A DNA stretch of 64,000 bases from Mucor racemosus (GCA_027405735.1 JAPEHQ010000002.1:2988501-3052500); one strand, 5' to 3'; shown: positions 1 to 12,809, numbered from the stretch's first letter. The notes: a model not told the origin generated them from the letters alone. A program made the numbers and translations.

Positions 1-1
1 G

Positions 2-367
2 ATTCGTGCATTGACTCGCATTGTGTTTATTGAAAATACCGCCACTAGTATCAAATGGATGAGTATCTTCTTTGTTATTTGGAAGGTTTCTGCTCATGTT
101 TCTACGATGGACATTGTATTGGCTGTTGTCATTTCCGCTTTTATCTTCCCTCGTCTCTATATTAGCAATAAGGATGTCGTTGATGCTCAGATTCAAAAAG
201 GTCAAACAATGATTCATAATGGAATTGAAAAGGCTCAAACTGTTGCTACTTCTGCTGCTCAAGATACTTATACTAAATCAAGAGCTGCCTTTGCAAAGGC
301 TGGTACTACTGGTACTGATGCAAAGAACACTATGGCCAAAGAATCTGTTACTGTCAAGGAAGATTAA
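2..367 (+). CDS. Reticulon-like ER membrane-shaping protein, C-terminal part (5' end outside window)
   Basis: Open from the first bases and cut by the window edge, so only the last ~121 residues are seen. The start shown has no credible methionine because the gene begins upstream. The stretch TRIVFIENTATSIKWM, a hydrophobic segment around VLAVVISAFIFPRLYISNK, then a short amphipathic Ala/Thr/Lys tail match the C-terminal half of a reticulon homology domain (second hairpin plus cytosolic tail). In fungi Rtn proteins bend tubular ER membrane. There is no ER-retrieval KKXX end; it finishes KED. The stop is at 365-367 and the gene converges on SPC3, whose stop lies only 68 bp away, so the 3' UTRs must be short or overlap. 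Confidence 0.82.
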   Translation: MRALTRIVFIENTATSIKWMSIFFVIWKVSAHVSTMDIVLAVVISAFIFPRLYISNKDVVDAQIQKGQTMIHNGIEKAQTVATSAAQDTYTKSRAAFAKAGTTGTDAKNTMAKESVTVKED

Positions 368-434
368 TTTGTGTATATTTATAAATTTGCTGTGTAAATA
401 AAATAAAAATCATTTATATATATTAAAAAATAAT

Positions 435-1263
435 TTATTTCTGTTGTTGTTGAGATGCAAATGAAGGTAAAATGAATGAAGATGCCCTCTTATTAGATTG
501 ACCAGATTGAAGTACACCTACATAAGGTGTAACATCCCATAAAAGTGACAAACTTGCATTTTGGAAACTAGTTGAAAAGTTAAAAACTAAACCAATCAAA
601 ATAACTAAGCATAACTTACTTCCATCTTTGATTAACATCAATCATTGCATACTTGTTACGTACATTACGCAACTTTAAGTGCTTTTTATCTTGACTGGTG
701 ATGATCTTGTCCCAAAGTACAACTTGATTTCGTTCCTATTTGTAATTGGTTAATAATCAAAATGTAATCCCAACTACAAACATTACATACAAATTTATCA
801 TTTTCATATTGAGCAACTACTGTGACAAATACTTGCTTTGTATTCCAATTAAAAAGTGGTGTAAAATCTATACGAAATATTTAATAAAAGAATAATATTT
901 TACATCATGTTGTAGTTTTACCGGCATCAATATCAAATGCTAGTCTAGCAAATTCACTATTTCTATCACGATAATCAGTATCTTCTGGTCCATATCGACG
1001 AGTGACACTATGAATGCATGTTTATTTTAGTAGTGCAATCTAAACTTAAAGGTTTTATTATTACATTTTAATATTCTTAGCATCTACTTGAAGGGTATCG
1101 TTGACAGTGCCGTATCCAGTAATGGCAGAAATAACTGCAACCACTGCTAATACTGTACCAATAACAGTAATAGCAAATGAGAAAACATTCTATCAAATAA
1201 TCAGTAATTATTCCACAAATATTGAATTGTCATTACATTAACTCTCTGCTGTAAATTATACAT
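435..1263 (-). CDS. SPC3: Signal peptidase complex subunit 3 (SPCS3/Spc3)
   Basis: Six-exon model: 1237-1263, 1065-1189, 922-1007, 791-867, 620-735, 435-567; 564 nt, 187 aa, close to the family's ~180. It begins MYNLQQRVNNVFSF, followed by one N-terminal membrane anchor (about residues 10-30, FAITVIGTVLAVVAVISAIT), then a lumenal domain with the family signatures DFTPLFNWNTKQVFV, NQVVLWDKII and LSLLWDVTPYVG. Spc3 is the essential subunit that holds the catalytic Sec11 subunit in the ER signal peptidase. Introns are 47-57 nt with GT..AG. The start is chosen because the 27-nt first exon joins in frame to the anchor and matches the family's short cytosolic leader. Ends in a short poly-Gln. No other family fits. 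Confidence 0.92.
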
Positions 1264-1784
1264 GATTTAAGCAAATATCTTAAGTGTTAAAAAAGTATTC
1301 AGGGAGGAGCCTTTTCGTGTTTTTTTAATGATCAAATAAGCGGAGTCCAACACTTGAAAGTGTGAACGTGGCATTGAAGCAAAGGATCAATTAAAATGTT
1401 ACCTATATTATCATACATGTCATGCATTATCACGTTGAGTATAATAATTGGCCAAGTCTATAGAAATGTAAAGCATTGACTAATGGAATCAACTTTTAGT
1501 CGGTTTTCATTATTGGAAGTATATAAATGTTGGATTTATTTGGGTTTCCAAACCTTTTCCATCAAGTGTCCAACGCATCTTGATATGCAATGATAACACT
1601 CAGAACTAAAACTATCAAATAAAATCGCATATTACAGACGTCGTCGTACATACTGATTATAGTTTATATCAGAACAGCAAGTTGGACCCTACGAAAAAAG
1701 TATTCAGACAGTCGATATAGATAAATCTTCAAAATTTTATGACTTTAAATATGTAAATTGCACTTTACACCATTTTTTCCAGTG

Positions 1785-3110
1785 AATTTACAATCTTCAA
1801 AATTGAAGAAAGCCCTCTTTTCTATAACTAACCTCATACTAAACATTTTTTTAGGATATATCTTAGATATTGCTAAGCAGATATGAATTGGTCACATTAT
1901 GCTATCTATTCCTAAATTTATTCTATATCTCATGAAAGATTCAAAAACAGGTGAAATCCACCGCCATTTCTTAGAAACTGGGTCACACTTCTCATCTCTG
2001 CCCTACATTTTTCCACTAAATAACACCAGGAAAAAATTATATGCCAATGTACCTGAGATGTTCAGCTTTAATCCAAAAATAAGTATCCGGAAATATCCTA
2101 TTTTTTGCAGTTGGTATTAATTTTGCAGTGATGATGTTTCAGATTTTTACACGTATTTCAATGCTAAAAATAAAAACTTTGAGACTTCATATCTCCAGAA
2201 AAAATTAAGCTATACTAACACTTTCTAATAATAAAACTTACTTATTTTGAAGCACTCTACAAGTTATTGCAGTATAAAAAAATTCCGAGCACTTTTTTTT
2301 TTTTTTTCATTTTTTTTGGCATTTCTTTAGTAGATTTCAAAATATGCGTTAAACCGAGCAGCATGTTTTTTACATTCACATCATCAACCTCGTTGAGCTC
2401 TCTTGGACAGAATTTAGGGTTTTTTAAAATATTAATTTTTCGTGGAGATGTCCTCAAAAATGTGTACAAGGAAATACCGTTGCTTCTGACTACAATTTTT
2501 CCCTTGTATACCCTTATCCCAAATTCTGAAACAGAAAAAAAAATTGACAAAAATCTTGTTTTCTCTACGAAAAATGCAACTAGAACAATTAGTAATAGCT
2601 AGATCGATAGATAATGTTGCTGTGCATTATTTGCGTTACTTTTATTTGAAATAAGCTTATAAAAAATGAAGTATATATTCAAAAAACCTCAAAAATTTCA
2701 ATTGCATTTTGCACAAAATTCAATATAAAAAATTGTTTGAATTTTATTTAGATAGATGCAGAATTCAAAAATGTACAAAAACTATTTAACACGCTAGGTC
2801 TACTTATTTTGCAGTTCATGAGCTATTAAACGATTTTGTTTTTTGAATCATTTTTCGACCATTTTAAATATAAATCGATTTTGGAACTCAGTTGACATAG
2901 GCCGTGAGCTAGACTTTGAAATATTATTTTGATTATCTCTATGAAAAATCAATATTTTTACTGAAACAAAAAAGGCAGAGTAGCTTTCAATTGGATTTAT
3001 CTTATGAATATAAAGAATTTAATATCTTAATTTTGGAATTTAAATTTTACAACCAATTTTAGGCCAATTTTGGTCAATTTTTAGTTAATGTTAGGATAAT
3101 GCACTTATAT
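1785..3110 (-). repeat. Dispersed repeat R1, copy A
   Basis: Clearly related, though diverged, to 12140-13490 (same orientation) and to 32895-34205 (opposite orientation). Anchors shared by all three include the stretch around 2390-2530 that includes GTGGAGAT.TCCTCAAAAATG (2442-2461) and the CCCTTGTATACCCT..CCCAAATTCTGA stretch. Strand is set by the reading frame 2257-2550 on the minus strand, whose SEFGIRVYKGK and LYTFLRTSPRKINILK match the corresponding frames of copies B and C. No terminal repeats or target duplication could be fixed, so the edges are approximate (plus or minus ~50 bp). It is a decayed mobile or duplicated sequence of unknown class. Confidence 0.65.
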
Positions 3111-3409
3111 TCCAGTAATAACTCTTTTATCTTTGGATATATATCAAGGGCTCATAGGTAGAAGGTACATCTTTGAAGATTTTACTTAATTCGACACAAT
3201 ATTGGACGAAAAAATTCGAAAACAATCTGAAAACCATCTGAAACCTACTTTTTTACAACCGTAAAAAACCGACAACAGAAACTCTATCTTGGTGAATTTC
3301 AATCCTAATAGCTTTTAACCCTACATGATTGTTGGTACACATCTTTGACACAATGATCTTAAATGGTGACTTCCACAAACTATTATTTAAAGAAAATAAG
3401 GCAACTAGA

Positions 3410-3640
3410 AAAATGCTTGCAATCAATGAATATTGATCTAAATGAGCTGCAAGTTTCGAAATATATACTGCAGCTGTAAGAGTATCCAGATCTATGGCTT
3501 TGGCATCCTATTGATTTGCTGGTTAAATCATAGGAATCAAATACCCAGTTTTTTTAAGTGTAGTTTCGTTGTTTATGGCTTCGCAGTCCATTTTAAATTA
3601 GAAATAGCACTAAATCAAGAAAAACAATATATATGATGGT
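3410..3640. repeat. Dispersed repeat R3, copy a
   Basis: Diverged direct match to 55435-55650. Both run AATCAATGAA.ATT.ATCTAAAT, then ATATATACTGC.GCTGTAA, then TTGATTTGCTG.TTAAATC.TAGGAA, then AAATTAGAAA. Function and class unknown. Ends approximate. Confidence 0.55.
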
Positions 3641-4286
3641 AATGGCAGCTACCGAAATTAATATATAAACGTCTTCTTTATGTGTTATTAAAGTTGTAGT
3701 GCAATTTGTTCTACATTTATTTTTAAATATTGATCTAAATAACTGCAAAAAAAAAAAACGAATATATTAAGCGTTTTTATTAACTTTATGACTGATACAA
3801 CAGCCCTGCTTTTCTTGACACTTAGATATTCCTCATGTCGTTAAAAAAATGAATTATAGCTGTATCATTGTATCCAGAATATATATATATATATATATTT
3901 TCAGAGTTATCTTCATGTCCTCAAGTCCTTTTAAATGTATTTGAAAGGTTAGAGCTTGCTTGAAAATTATATAACAAAATTGAGCAAAATATTGGTTGTT
4001 CCTGAATTTCATAAACATCAGTATACGGTATGTGTAATGCCTCTCAATACGGATATGATATAACTACTGAACCGTACGTCGTTAGCTAGATAACTATGCA
4101 CTGAATGTTATTCTGCCTCTACCAGTTTTTACAGTAATATGTAATATGCTAATAATGTGTATGGATTGATTTTTTTCTTTATTATTTTCTTTCTTTGTTT
4201 CTAGACAATTTTAAACCAAAAAAAAAGGGGGGGGGGGAGCACAATAATAATTATGCATATATGAAAAACGTAAAATGATTTTTTTT

Positions 4287-6161
4287 TTAATCCTCACTCA
4301 AACCGACTAATTCCTTACCCATCTTCTTATCCAAACGACAAATAGGGTAATCCTTAATCATAGCAATGTTAACCTTATGACCGAGAAGATCACGAATGTT
4401 GGAGATACCATATTTGACCATGGTAGGACGTTCAAGACCAAGACCCCAAGCAATAACACGAACATCAGGAGGCAAACCCAAAGGAAGCAACATCTCAGGA
4501 CGGAACATACCAGAGTTACCAATTTCAACCCAAGTCTTTAAACCTTCATGGTAAGAGAAAATCTCCATGGAAGGTTCAGTGTAAGGATTATATGTAGGCT
4601 TGAAACGAATTTTATCCATACCCATCTTCTTGAAGAAGACATCCATGAAACCAATAAGATCACCCAAAGTTAAATTCTTATCAGCAATAACACCTTCAAT
4701 TTGATGAAATTCGGCTAAATGAGTAGCATCAACAGATTCATTACGGAAAACACGATCGATGGAGAACAATTTAGAAGGACGGAACTCTCCAGTCTTTTTG
4801 GTTTCCTCGGAAAGTTTGTGAAGCATGAATGAACTGACAGCAGTGGTGTGGGTACGCAAAATTAACTTTTGTGCCTCTTCCTCCTTCCAAACATAATTGT
4901 AACCGATAGATCCAGTATCTCCACCATCTTCATGTGTCTTTTTAATCTTTTCCATCAACTCACGAGGATAACGATCAGAAGTAGCGGGATCTATAGTGTA
5001 TAGAAAAAGTCAATAAATGTGCATAAATTTGTAAGCGATCAATTAAAAATACCTTTCAAGAAAAAGGTATCATGAGCATCTCTTGCAGGATGTTGTTGAG
5101 GTTGGAAAAGAGCATCGAAATTCCAGAAACTGGATTCAGCGAAACAGTTGGTAGGCATTTCTTGGAAACCCATTTCAAAGAAAATTTCACGGAACTCTTG
5201 ACGAACCTTCATCAAAGGATGAAGATGGCCACCTTGAGGAGGAACACCAGCAGCATCAAAGTTATACTTTTTGAAGGTGGCATTCTTCCATTCACCACTG
5301 AAAATATACATTTATACATTAACAATTTGTTTAAACAAAAACAAAAAAAAAACTTGCATTTCAACTTACGATTGAATCATATCAGAAGTGATATCAGTAG
5401 CTTCCTTCTTAACTTGCAAAGAGAAATCAGGGCCCTTTGATACACTGTAGGTAGTGGTCTTTCTACAAAATTAAGAATTCAGTGTCCGTTAGATACAAGA
5501 AAGCAAAATTTTGTTGTATAGTTTGTGAGTCATACTGTTTGTCAATCAAGGTTCTCTTCTTCAATTCAGTAAGAGTCTTTTGGTTTTCGAGTGTACCGGT
5601 AGACTCGATTTGCTTCAAATCTCTTTGAGTTTCATCGACAATGCTATCTACTAAACGAACCAAATTGGCTCCGTTCTTTGAGATCCACTTGTTCTTGAAA
5701 GCTTTGCCTTGACCAGCCTTTGCTGAAGGACCGAACTTAGCCTTTTTGTACATAAATGTTAATTGAAATCAAAGCTGAATACTTATATATATATATATTA
5801 TATACCTGAAGTTCAGCGATGGGGAGACCTTCTTCACCAGCAGGAATAGCTTCAAAAACGCGAGCTTCATGACTACCTTCCTTGGCAACTTGCTTGCCTT
5901 CTTCGGTTAAAATCCAAGAAATACGATCAATAGGAGTGAAATCAATCATCTATTAAAGTGATATAAGAAAATATGAGTAATTGTATAATCAGCGCTTCTA
6001 AGAGATAGTACATCTTTAGACTTCAAACTGTTAAGGGCACCGAGGAGGGCGAGTTGATCGACAGGTGCGTCATTGTATGTCAAATCTTTTGAGTCAGAAA
6101 TACTGTTGGCCTTATCAAGTGTGGTGAGCACAAGAGTTTGCAAATCTTCGGTAGTTGCCAT
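4287..6161 (-). CDS. FRS2: Cytosolic phenylalanine--tRNA ligase alpha subunit
   Basis: Six exons: 6012-6161, 5806-5949, 5536-5741, 5370-5462, 5053-5297, 4287-4990; 1542 nt, 513 aa, as expected for the eukaryotic/archaeal alpha chain. It charges tRNA-Phe as an alpha2-beta2 enzyme in the cytosol; the alpha chain carries the class II catalytic core. Visible parts: N-terminal winged-helix region ([20 protein letters not shown]), class II motif 2 ([21 protein letters not shown], Arg and Glu for ATP/Phe), [16 protein letters not shown], and motif 3 ([15 protein letters not shown], with the motif-3 Arg). Start [11 protein letters not shown] at 6161 is the first Met of the open first exon. The intron at 5742-5805 has an unusually A-rich acceptor (AAAAAG), chosen because it restores the family sequence in frame. 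It shares a 430-bp divergent promoter region with the kinesin gene. Confidence 0.95.
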
Positions 6162-6591
6162 ATCGAATTTATGTATAAAGAAGAAGAGTTGTTGAGAGTT
6201 GACCCGAAGCAATCACCTAATAAAAATTTACAAATGTACAAAAAAAGCCACCCATTGAAGGCGCCCCCCATCGTAAATACAATTTGAAGGGTTTACTGAG
6301 CCTATCAAATAGTAGAATTTCAGTTGATGATATTAAAGAGAAGACCATCGTTGGGGCCTTGAATAGATTAAAATTAATGTAATTAATGCCAAAAACTGAT
6401 AATATAGAAGTTCAATTTGTTCATCATGCTGGGGAATGCTTGTTTTTTTAGCTCAACATTTGAGCATGATACACTAAATGCTCATTTATGGACACTGATA
6501 CGGACTATCAATTAGTGGAGTGAGATTGCTCACCCCCCTCTTGAACAGGTTGACTGTGGTAGTACGTGTTTTTTCTTTTACCCTTAAAATA
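6162..6591. promoter_or_regulatory. Divergent intergenic region between FRS2 and kinesin-14
   Basis: 430 bp between the two start codons, transcribed in both directions by position. Includes a TTTTTTCTTTTACCC pyrimidine tract just before the kinesin ATG, a common fungal core-promoter/leader feature. No TATA or named operator could be assigned. Confidence 0.5.
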
Positions 6592-8990
6592 ATGAACAGT
6601 AATAATTCAGTAACAAACAACAATAAAGTGCATACTACGAGTACTTCAATGAAAAGAAAAGCAGATCAAAATCCTGGCATCAAACGTCAACAAAGACCTA
6701 AATTAGATATGAATCAAGGACCTCGTATACCTGTTAGATCGACTTTAGCTAGTCGTTCCAGCAATAATTTACCTACTAGTGGTACTAATAACAATAAACG
6801 ATTATCAAACATATCTACATCATCTATTAACTCGAGTTCAAGACTTTCAAATGCTTCTATTACTTCCAATTCAAGTAGAACATCAGCATCTTCATCTAAA
6901 TCCACTTCAACTTCTGCTGCTGCTACAACAAAAGCCAAAAAACCACTCACAACAACAGCAGCCAAGAGACCTATTGCAAGATGGGATACTAAAGGTAGAC
7001 TGAATCAATTACAAGCACAGCTTATCGAAACCAGCGAAGAGGGTCAGTCAAGCGTTTATAATGTATTATTTACTAGTTATTTAACCCAGTTTATATTGCG
7101 TAGTGAGTGAAATTGAAAAATTACAACAAGATTTGGAATCAAGCGTACAGAGCAAAGAATCGATGTTAAGAGAAGCAATGCAGAAAGTTACTGATTTAGA
7201 GAATTCAATTAAAGTAAACTCAATAATGGATTACCATTAGGATCAAATGTATTAATGAAATCATGATAGGCAACTGAAGAACGCCATGAAGATGAATTAA
7301 GGCGAATTCGAGAAAAGTTTGTTACAAAAAACAGAGAGCTTATATTTCAAAATGATAGACGTAAAGCACAGCTTTCAGGATTTGAGACAGATTTGCGTAA
7401 TATGGAGGTTGAGTACAGAGAAACAACAAAAGCACTTGAATACGAAAAGAGAGAGAATACAACTCTTGATTATACAAAAAGTGAAATAGCAGATAACTTG
7501 ACTAAATTGGATGTTGCAACCAGAAGTAAACGATTAAAGAAGAAGGTAAGTAAATATATGTCCACTTGCATATGGCTGCAATATTGATTTGATTGTTTCT
7601 TTAAAAAACAAGAATTTGATCTCTGCATTAAAAGCAGCTGAAGAAAAATCATTGGGATTATCAGAACAAATGGAATCGAAAAATAGATATGCTCAAGAAT
7701 TACAGAGATCACTATTGGAAAATGAGAAACTTCGTAGAAAAGATCATGATAGATTACAAGAACTGAAGGGCAATATTCGAGTGTTCTGCAGAGTGCGACC
7801 AGCAATAAGTAAGTTTTTGTTAGTTTGGGATTATAAAGCAAACAATTAACCAACCTAAAACAGATTCTAAAACTGAATCAAATCTTATAAATGCCCGTTT
7901 CTTTGGTGATGATAATGAAAGCATGGAACTGACTGAACAAGTGTCTTCGACGCTAGGGAAAACCACAACTAAATCCCATTCATTTACTTTTGATAGGGTA
8001 TTTTCACCTGAATCAAGCCAAAAAGACTGTTTTGAAGAAATATCACAACTAGTGCAATCAGCATTAGATGGATTTAATGTTTGTATATTTGCATATGGTC
8101 AAACTGGTAGTGGTAAAACGTTTACAATGCAAGGACCTAGTGCATCAACTGAAGAAACATCTGGTATGATTCCACGTGCGGTACAACAAATCTATGAAGT
8201 AGTTCAGCAGTTGAAACAGTTTGGATGGGAGTACAAAATGGAAGGACAATTCTTGGAAATTTACAATGAGACCATAAACGATTTATTAGGAAATTCATCG
8301 AATTATGGCAAAATTAAGCATGAAATACATCATGAAAAGAATGGCAAAACTAGTGTTACAGATATGACGTCTGGTACGTATTCGTAATTCAAAGTTATTT
8401 ATATTGCACTATTAAATGTTATCATTATTATAGTCATATTAGATTCACCTTCTAAAGTGAAAATCATGCTAAAAAAAGCTAATCAAAATCGAGCAACTGG
8501 AGCTACCAACATGAATGAAAGATCATCTAGAAGTCATAGTGTATTCACACTTCAATTAACAGGGCGTAATTCTACAACAGGTGAAAATACAACTGGTATA
8601 TTGAATTTAATTGATTTGGCTGGTTCAGAAAGATTATCCATGTCAGGTTCAACTGGTGATCGATTACGTGAAACACAAGCCATCAATAAAAGTTTGAGTT
8701 GCCTTGGTGATGTGATTCATGCTTTAATCAACAATAAAGAAGGTGGCCATATACCTTATAGAAACTCAAAATTAACTTATTTACTTCGAAACTCGTTGGG
8801 TGGAAACTGCAAAACTTTGATGTTTGTAAATGTATCTCCATTGATGGAACATTTTGGAGAAAGTTTGTGTTCATTAAGATTTGCCACCAAGGTAAGGGAA
8901 AAAAAAATATAGGGTGATTCTTTACTTAATAATCTATAAATCTAGGTCAATTCTTGTCAAGTTGGTACAGTAAAAAAATTAGTAAAATAA
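6592..8990 (+). CDS. Kinesin-14 (C-terminal minus-end motor, Kar3/Ncd/KIFC1 type)
   Basis: Seven exons: 6592-7042, 7104-7213, 7270-7545, 7613-7808, 7864-8373, 8434-8891, 8946-8990; 2046 nt, 681 aa. Order: a basic Ser/Thr/Asn-rich tail (residues 1-150, probably microtubule- or cargo-binding), a coiled coil (about 150-330), neck plus motor [14 protein letters not shown]. The motor has P-loop GQTGSGKT, switch [10 protein letters not shown], switch II DLAGSER, and ends [15 protein letters not shown], the usual C-terminal edge of kinesin-14. Such motors walk toward microtubule minus ends and act in spindle assembly and nuclear movement. The ATG at 6592 is preferred over the in-frame ATG at 6520, which lies in a non-conserved leader. 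The last exon is only 45 nt. Gene is followed 303 bp later by App1 on the same strand. Confidence 0.95.
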
Positions 8991-9293
8991 TCTACTTTAT
9001 ATATAGTGCATGCCTTAATTTCATCATTTTGTTTGATATCATATTATTGAAACATCTCAAAATAAACAAAAAGGCAATGATTCCACGTGATGGATTGGTT
9101 GTTGATGTTATTGTCTTGTTTGTACCATTAAAAAACTGGTTTTATTGGTTCTATTATTTGTGTAGTATCTTTGTACAGGTATAAAATACCCTTTAATATG
9201 GATGATCTTCCTTTTCTTCTTTCAAAAAAAAACACCCCTTTTTTTCCGCATATATATATATATATAAAATTAATACTGTAATAAAAAAAAAAA
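8991..9293. other. Kinesin 3' flank and App1 promoter
   Basis: 303 bp of AT-rich spacer between two same-strand genes. Contains a (TA)n run at 9251-9265 and poly-A just before the App1 ATG. An open stretch from 8954 ([11 protein letters not shown]..) is intron-derived out-of-frame sequence and is not taken as a gene. Confidence 0.5.
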
Positions 9294-11527
9294 ATGACAA
9301 GAAATAATACATCAAATTCAATGATTCAAAATGTTCCCATGGATATTATAAATACAACGCCATTATCCAATACAACAACGTTGGAAGACTCAATCTTGTT
9401 TGAAAAGATGAACAGAGAATGTATTCTATTTCCAACTTATGCCAAGCGAGATCCCAAAGGTACATGATTGGATAACATATTGATCTAAAAAGTACTCTAT
9501 GCTAAATACCAAGGTAGATCCTTCACAATGGATTGTAAAAACTAAAGGCTGGGCATTATCGCATAACAGTTCAACAGCTAAACAAAAAATGATGATGGGT
9601 AACTATTATATAAGCGGTATATCCCCATGACATTTGACTCAATTATATAATTTATCCTCAAGGTATTACAAAGAGTGTTGCCGGTAAATCTTCTGCCGAT
9701 AGTAAATCATCCCAAATGTTTGAGCAACGTTTCAAATATTTCCTAGCCACTAATAAAAGATTTAAACCATTCTTAATACAAGCAATTGGAATTACAACAT
9801 TAGAAGATTCACGATTAGAATTACAAAAGAGACAAGATGAAAGTCAACTACAACAAGCAATGATGAATCATCAAACATTATTCTTAAACATGCTATCCGC
9901 TAGATTTAATCAAATGATGACTACAATCAAGATAAAATCATTTCAAAATGAAACTATTTGTTTTCCAATTACACCACCAACAGATGATGATTATGAGGAT
10001 GAAGTAGAAGACGATGATGATGATCAAGAGAATTGGCTTACAACAAATGACTATTTCACGGAAATTGTATCTCGACCTACCAATCCAATTTCATCTGTAT
10101 TAGATGCAACCTACCCCAACATTGAGCCCGCTTTTATTACTACAACTAACACCACTCCCACTAATACAACACAATATACCCAACAACAATCTCAAGTGAA
10201 ATTGACAACAAAAAGTTCTGGCTTTTTACAAGGTCAATTTAAAATACCACATGATAAAATACTAAATTGGGCTCAAGATCAAAATCAATGCGACGCAAGA
10301 TTAATTCGTATCCAGTCAATTTGTACCGAAAGATCCAGTAGTAAAAAGTTCTCTCCAAATTACGGGATTGTCAGTTTGATCGAGCCAACAGGAATATCAA
10401 TTATATCAGATATTGATGATACGATCAAAGATACACAAATATTATCTGGCGCAAGAATAGTATTATCAAAAACATTCTTCGAACCGCCACAAGATGTATC
10501 AGGCATGTCGGACGCTTACATGGCTTGGGTAATTTATTTTTTCTACGTAAACAAACAGTTTTTTTCAAATGCTAACCTCACCATATTTTGTTGTATATAG
10601 TATACTCAAGGTGCTTCGTTTCATTATGTATCAAATAGCCCTTTTCAGTTAATGCCCATGTTGGAAAGATTTTTGCGAGATTCACAATTCCCCCCAGGCT
10701 CAATGCATTTAAGAGACGATGGCAAACTATTATCTCGCCTTGTAGAAACACCAGGTCAAGCTAAACGTGATGCCATATTAAAAATTATTGCTGATTTCCC
10801 ACAACGCCATTTTGTATTGATTGGGGATTCGGGGGAAATAGATCTCGAAATATACACTCGCATTGCATCAGAGTACCCTGATCAAATCCTCAAAATTTAT
10901 ATTCGTGATGTGACAACACCTGATGCAAAAACCATATATGAGCTTAAAAAGAAAAAGTTACAGCAACAACAACAGAGGCAACGTAGAAGTAGTACATTAT
11001 CTTCATTATTTCATTCCACTCGTAGATCACTTTCTACTCCTATTTCTTCCCGAAACAGCTCACTAACTAGCGAAGAAACTATCGAAGTACTAGCAGAAGA
11101 TAAAAAGAAGAAAAATTTCAGATCTCCTTTAGGTATGCGTCGAGCAGTAACTACAACATTAGCTGAATACGCTGTAGAGCCTCATTTGACAGGCCATAGA
11201 AATACAATTCGTATTGATTCCAAAGAACATGATGACGATCAAGAAGAAGGTTTATTAGATCCTCATAGACATCAGAAAAAGATTTCCACTGTCGAAGCAT
11301 GCGCTCAACTATACCAACGTGTTGAAAAAGCCCGTGTGCAAATACCTGATATCGATATCATTCTCTTTCAAGATGCCGAAGTGTTACAAAATGACAGTTC
11401 CATCCGAAATTCCTTATGGGATTTGTGGGATGATCAAAGTAATTCATCATCTTACTATGATGATGAAGATGATAATTCTGAAGAGTATCATCAAAATCAT
11501 GTATTTTCACCATCACCAGCATATTAA
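9294..11527 (+). CDS. APP1: App1-type phosphatidate phosphatase (DUF2183, DxDxT)
   Basis: Four exons: 9294-9459, 9518-9598, 9663-10528, 10601-11527; 2040 nt, 679 aa. The HAD-like catalytic signature SDIDDTIK (DxDxT) lies in exon 3. It is followed across an intron by GASFHYVSNSPFQLMPMLERF, then RDAILKIIADFPQRHFVLIGDSGEIDLEIY and QILKIYIRDVT, all App1 conserved blocks. Yeast App1 dephosphorylates phosphatidate to diacylglycerol and works at actin patches in endocytosis. The N-terminal exon (FPTYAKRDPKDPSQWIVKTKGWALS) matches the family's N-terminal domain. The first acceptor is GGTAG at 9517, since the earlier AAG would bring a stop. An acidic Asp/Glu run and a Thr/Gln linker precede the catalytic domain; the C-terminal ~250 residues are low-complexity and basic or acidic. 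Confidence 0.92.
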
Positions 11528-12139
11528 ATTATATATTCATCTCATGTACTTCCATAACATTAATTAATTATTACTTTTGCATTCTTTATCTCATCCTCTT
11601 TTTAAAATTAAAATTTGTATACTATATTAAATAAAACTATAAATCATTCAGACAAAATTAACCTCGGAAGATGACTAAAAGGAGAGTTGTGCTTACACAT
11701 CAGCCAACGATGATTTATAATTGCGCAGACTACATTTATTCACTTGTGAGCATTAGTTTGATCATATATACCACACTTTTTCGATTTAGATTCGCTTTGG
11801 TACGTAATGCCAAGACATTACTCAAAATCGTGTATTTGACGCATCAAAAGATACATAAATATAAGTCGTGAGAAAGATATTGTTTGTTAAAGGACAAAAA
11901 CTGTAATAATCCTTAAATCAAGGTACAATATTGCAAATTATATATCGGGGCTGAGTTTTTTTTTTTTTTTGAAAAAGAATCTGTGCCAACTTCAAGCCCA
12001 AAGTACAATGCCTTCTCAGTAGACAATGCCAAGTAAAAAAATAATCAAAGAATGCCTGAAATGCTACCAAATAATATAGACCCCTTTAATTATGGTTATC
12101 ATGCATTACAGTATAGAATAAATCCTTTAAAGAACGGAA
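11528..12139. other. Gap between App1 and repeat R1-B
   Basis: AT-rich with no supported gene. An open frame at 11671-11871 (66 codons, MTKRRVVLTHQPTMIYN..) is the only stretch that looks slightly protein-like. No splice partner or downstream domain was found, so it is not called. Confidence 0.5.
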
Positions 12140-12203
12140 TATGAAATTTCACAAATTTTCAAGATATAATATCTCAACGAAAAGTTAAGCTTTATTAAAC
12201 CTT

Positions 12204-12659
12204 TCAAATAATTAAACATATTTGTTTTGAAGTGCTATATAATATTTTTAAATATAAGAAAATTCTGAGCACTTTTTTTTTATTTCCTTTTTTTGACATT
12301 TTTGTAGTAGATTTCAGAACATTCGTTATATTCAGTAGTCTTTTTTTTATATTCATTTTATAATGTTTGTTGAGCTCTATCGAGTGCAATTTAGTTTTTT
12401 TCAAAATACTGATTTTTCGTGGAGATATCCTCAAAAATGTGTACAAATCGATACTCTCGTTTCTGCCTTCAAATTTTCCCTTGTATACCCTCATCCCAAA
12501 TTCTGAATTTGAAACTTTTTTGGACAAATTTCTCGTTTTCTCTACAGAAAATGCAGCTAGAAGGCTCCTCAATAGCTCGATAGATAGATAGTTGTTGTGC
12601 GCATCATTTACATTACTAGTATTTAAAATATGCTTATAAAAAGTGATGCGTACCTTCAA
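12204..12659 (-). pseudogene. R1 reading frame, unrecognised product
   Basis: 151 codons open on the minus strand. The same frame recurs in copy A (2257-2550) and, in two pieces, in copy C (33265-33468 and 33465-33734 on the plus strand), with similar residues across the SEFGMRVYKGK and LYTFLRISPRK sections and a Lys-rich C-terminus. The pieces in C are offset at a TTTTTTTCAG sequence that would also serve as an intron acceptor. No known domain is recognised. It may be a decayed transposon gene or chance openness in conserved repeat DNA. Confidence 0.3.
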
Positions 12660-12809
12660 AAAACCTCTAAAATTTCAATCGCATTTTACCCAGAACTTAA
12701 TATAAAATATTTGTCTAAATTTTATTCAGTAGATGTAGAATCCAAAACCGTACAAAAACTATTTAATATACTAGATTGACTTACTTTGCAGTTCATGAGC
12801 CATTAAATG

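Larger units (their letters stand above)
1264..4286. other. Gene-free 3-kb gap holding repeat copies R1-A and R3-a
   Basis: No supported gene. AT-rich, with stops in all frames at short intervals. It contains R1 copy A (about 1785-3110) and R3 copy a (about 3410-3640), annotated separately. The remainder (1264-1784, 3110-3410, 3640-4280) shows no recognisable coding or RNA signal. There is a TA microsatellite near 3880-3898 and an A/G homopolymer patch near 4217-4240. Confidence 0.6.

Noticed and set aside
2267..2602. 111-codon plus-strand frame in R1-A
   Set aside because: The opposite strand shows the better conserved and longer frame in copy B; this one is its shadow.
5072..5440. 122-codon plus-strand frame
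   Set aside because: Antisense to conserved FRS2 exons and crossing an intron.
11671..11871. Frame MTKRRVVLTHQPTMIYN.. faintly like the start of a Coq10/START-type protein
   Set aside because: Only about 20 residues look similar, with no continuation, splice partner or conserved FVPFC-type block.
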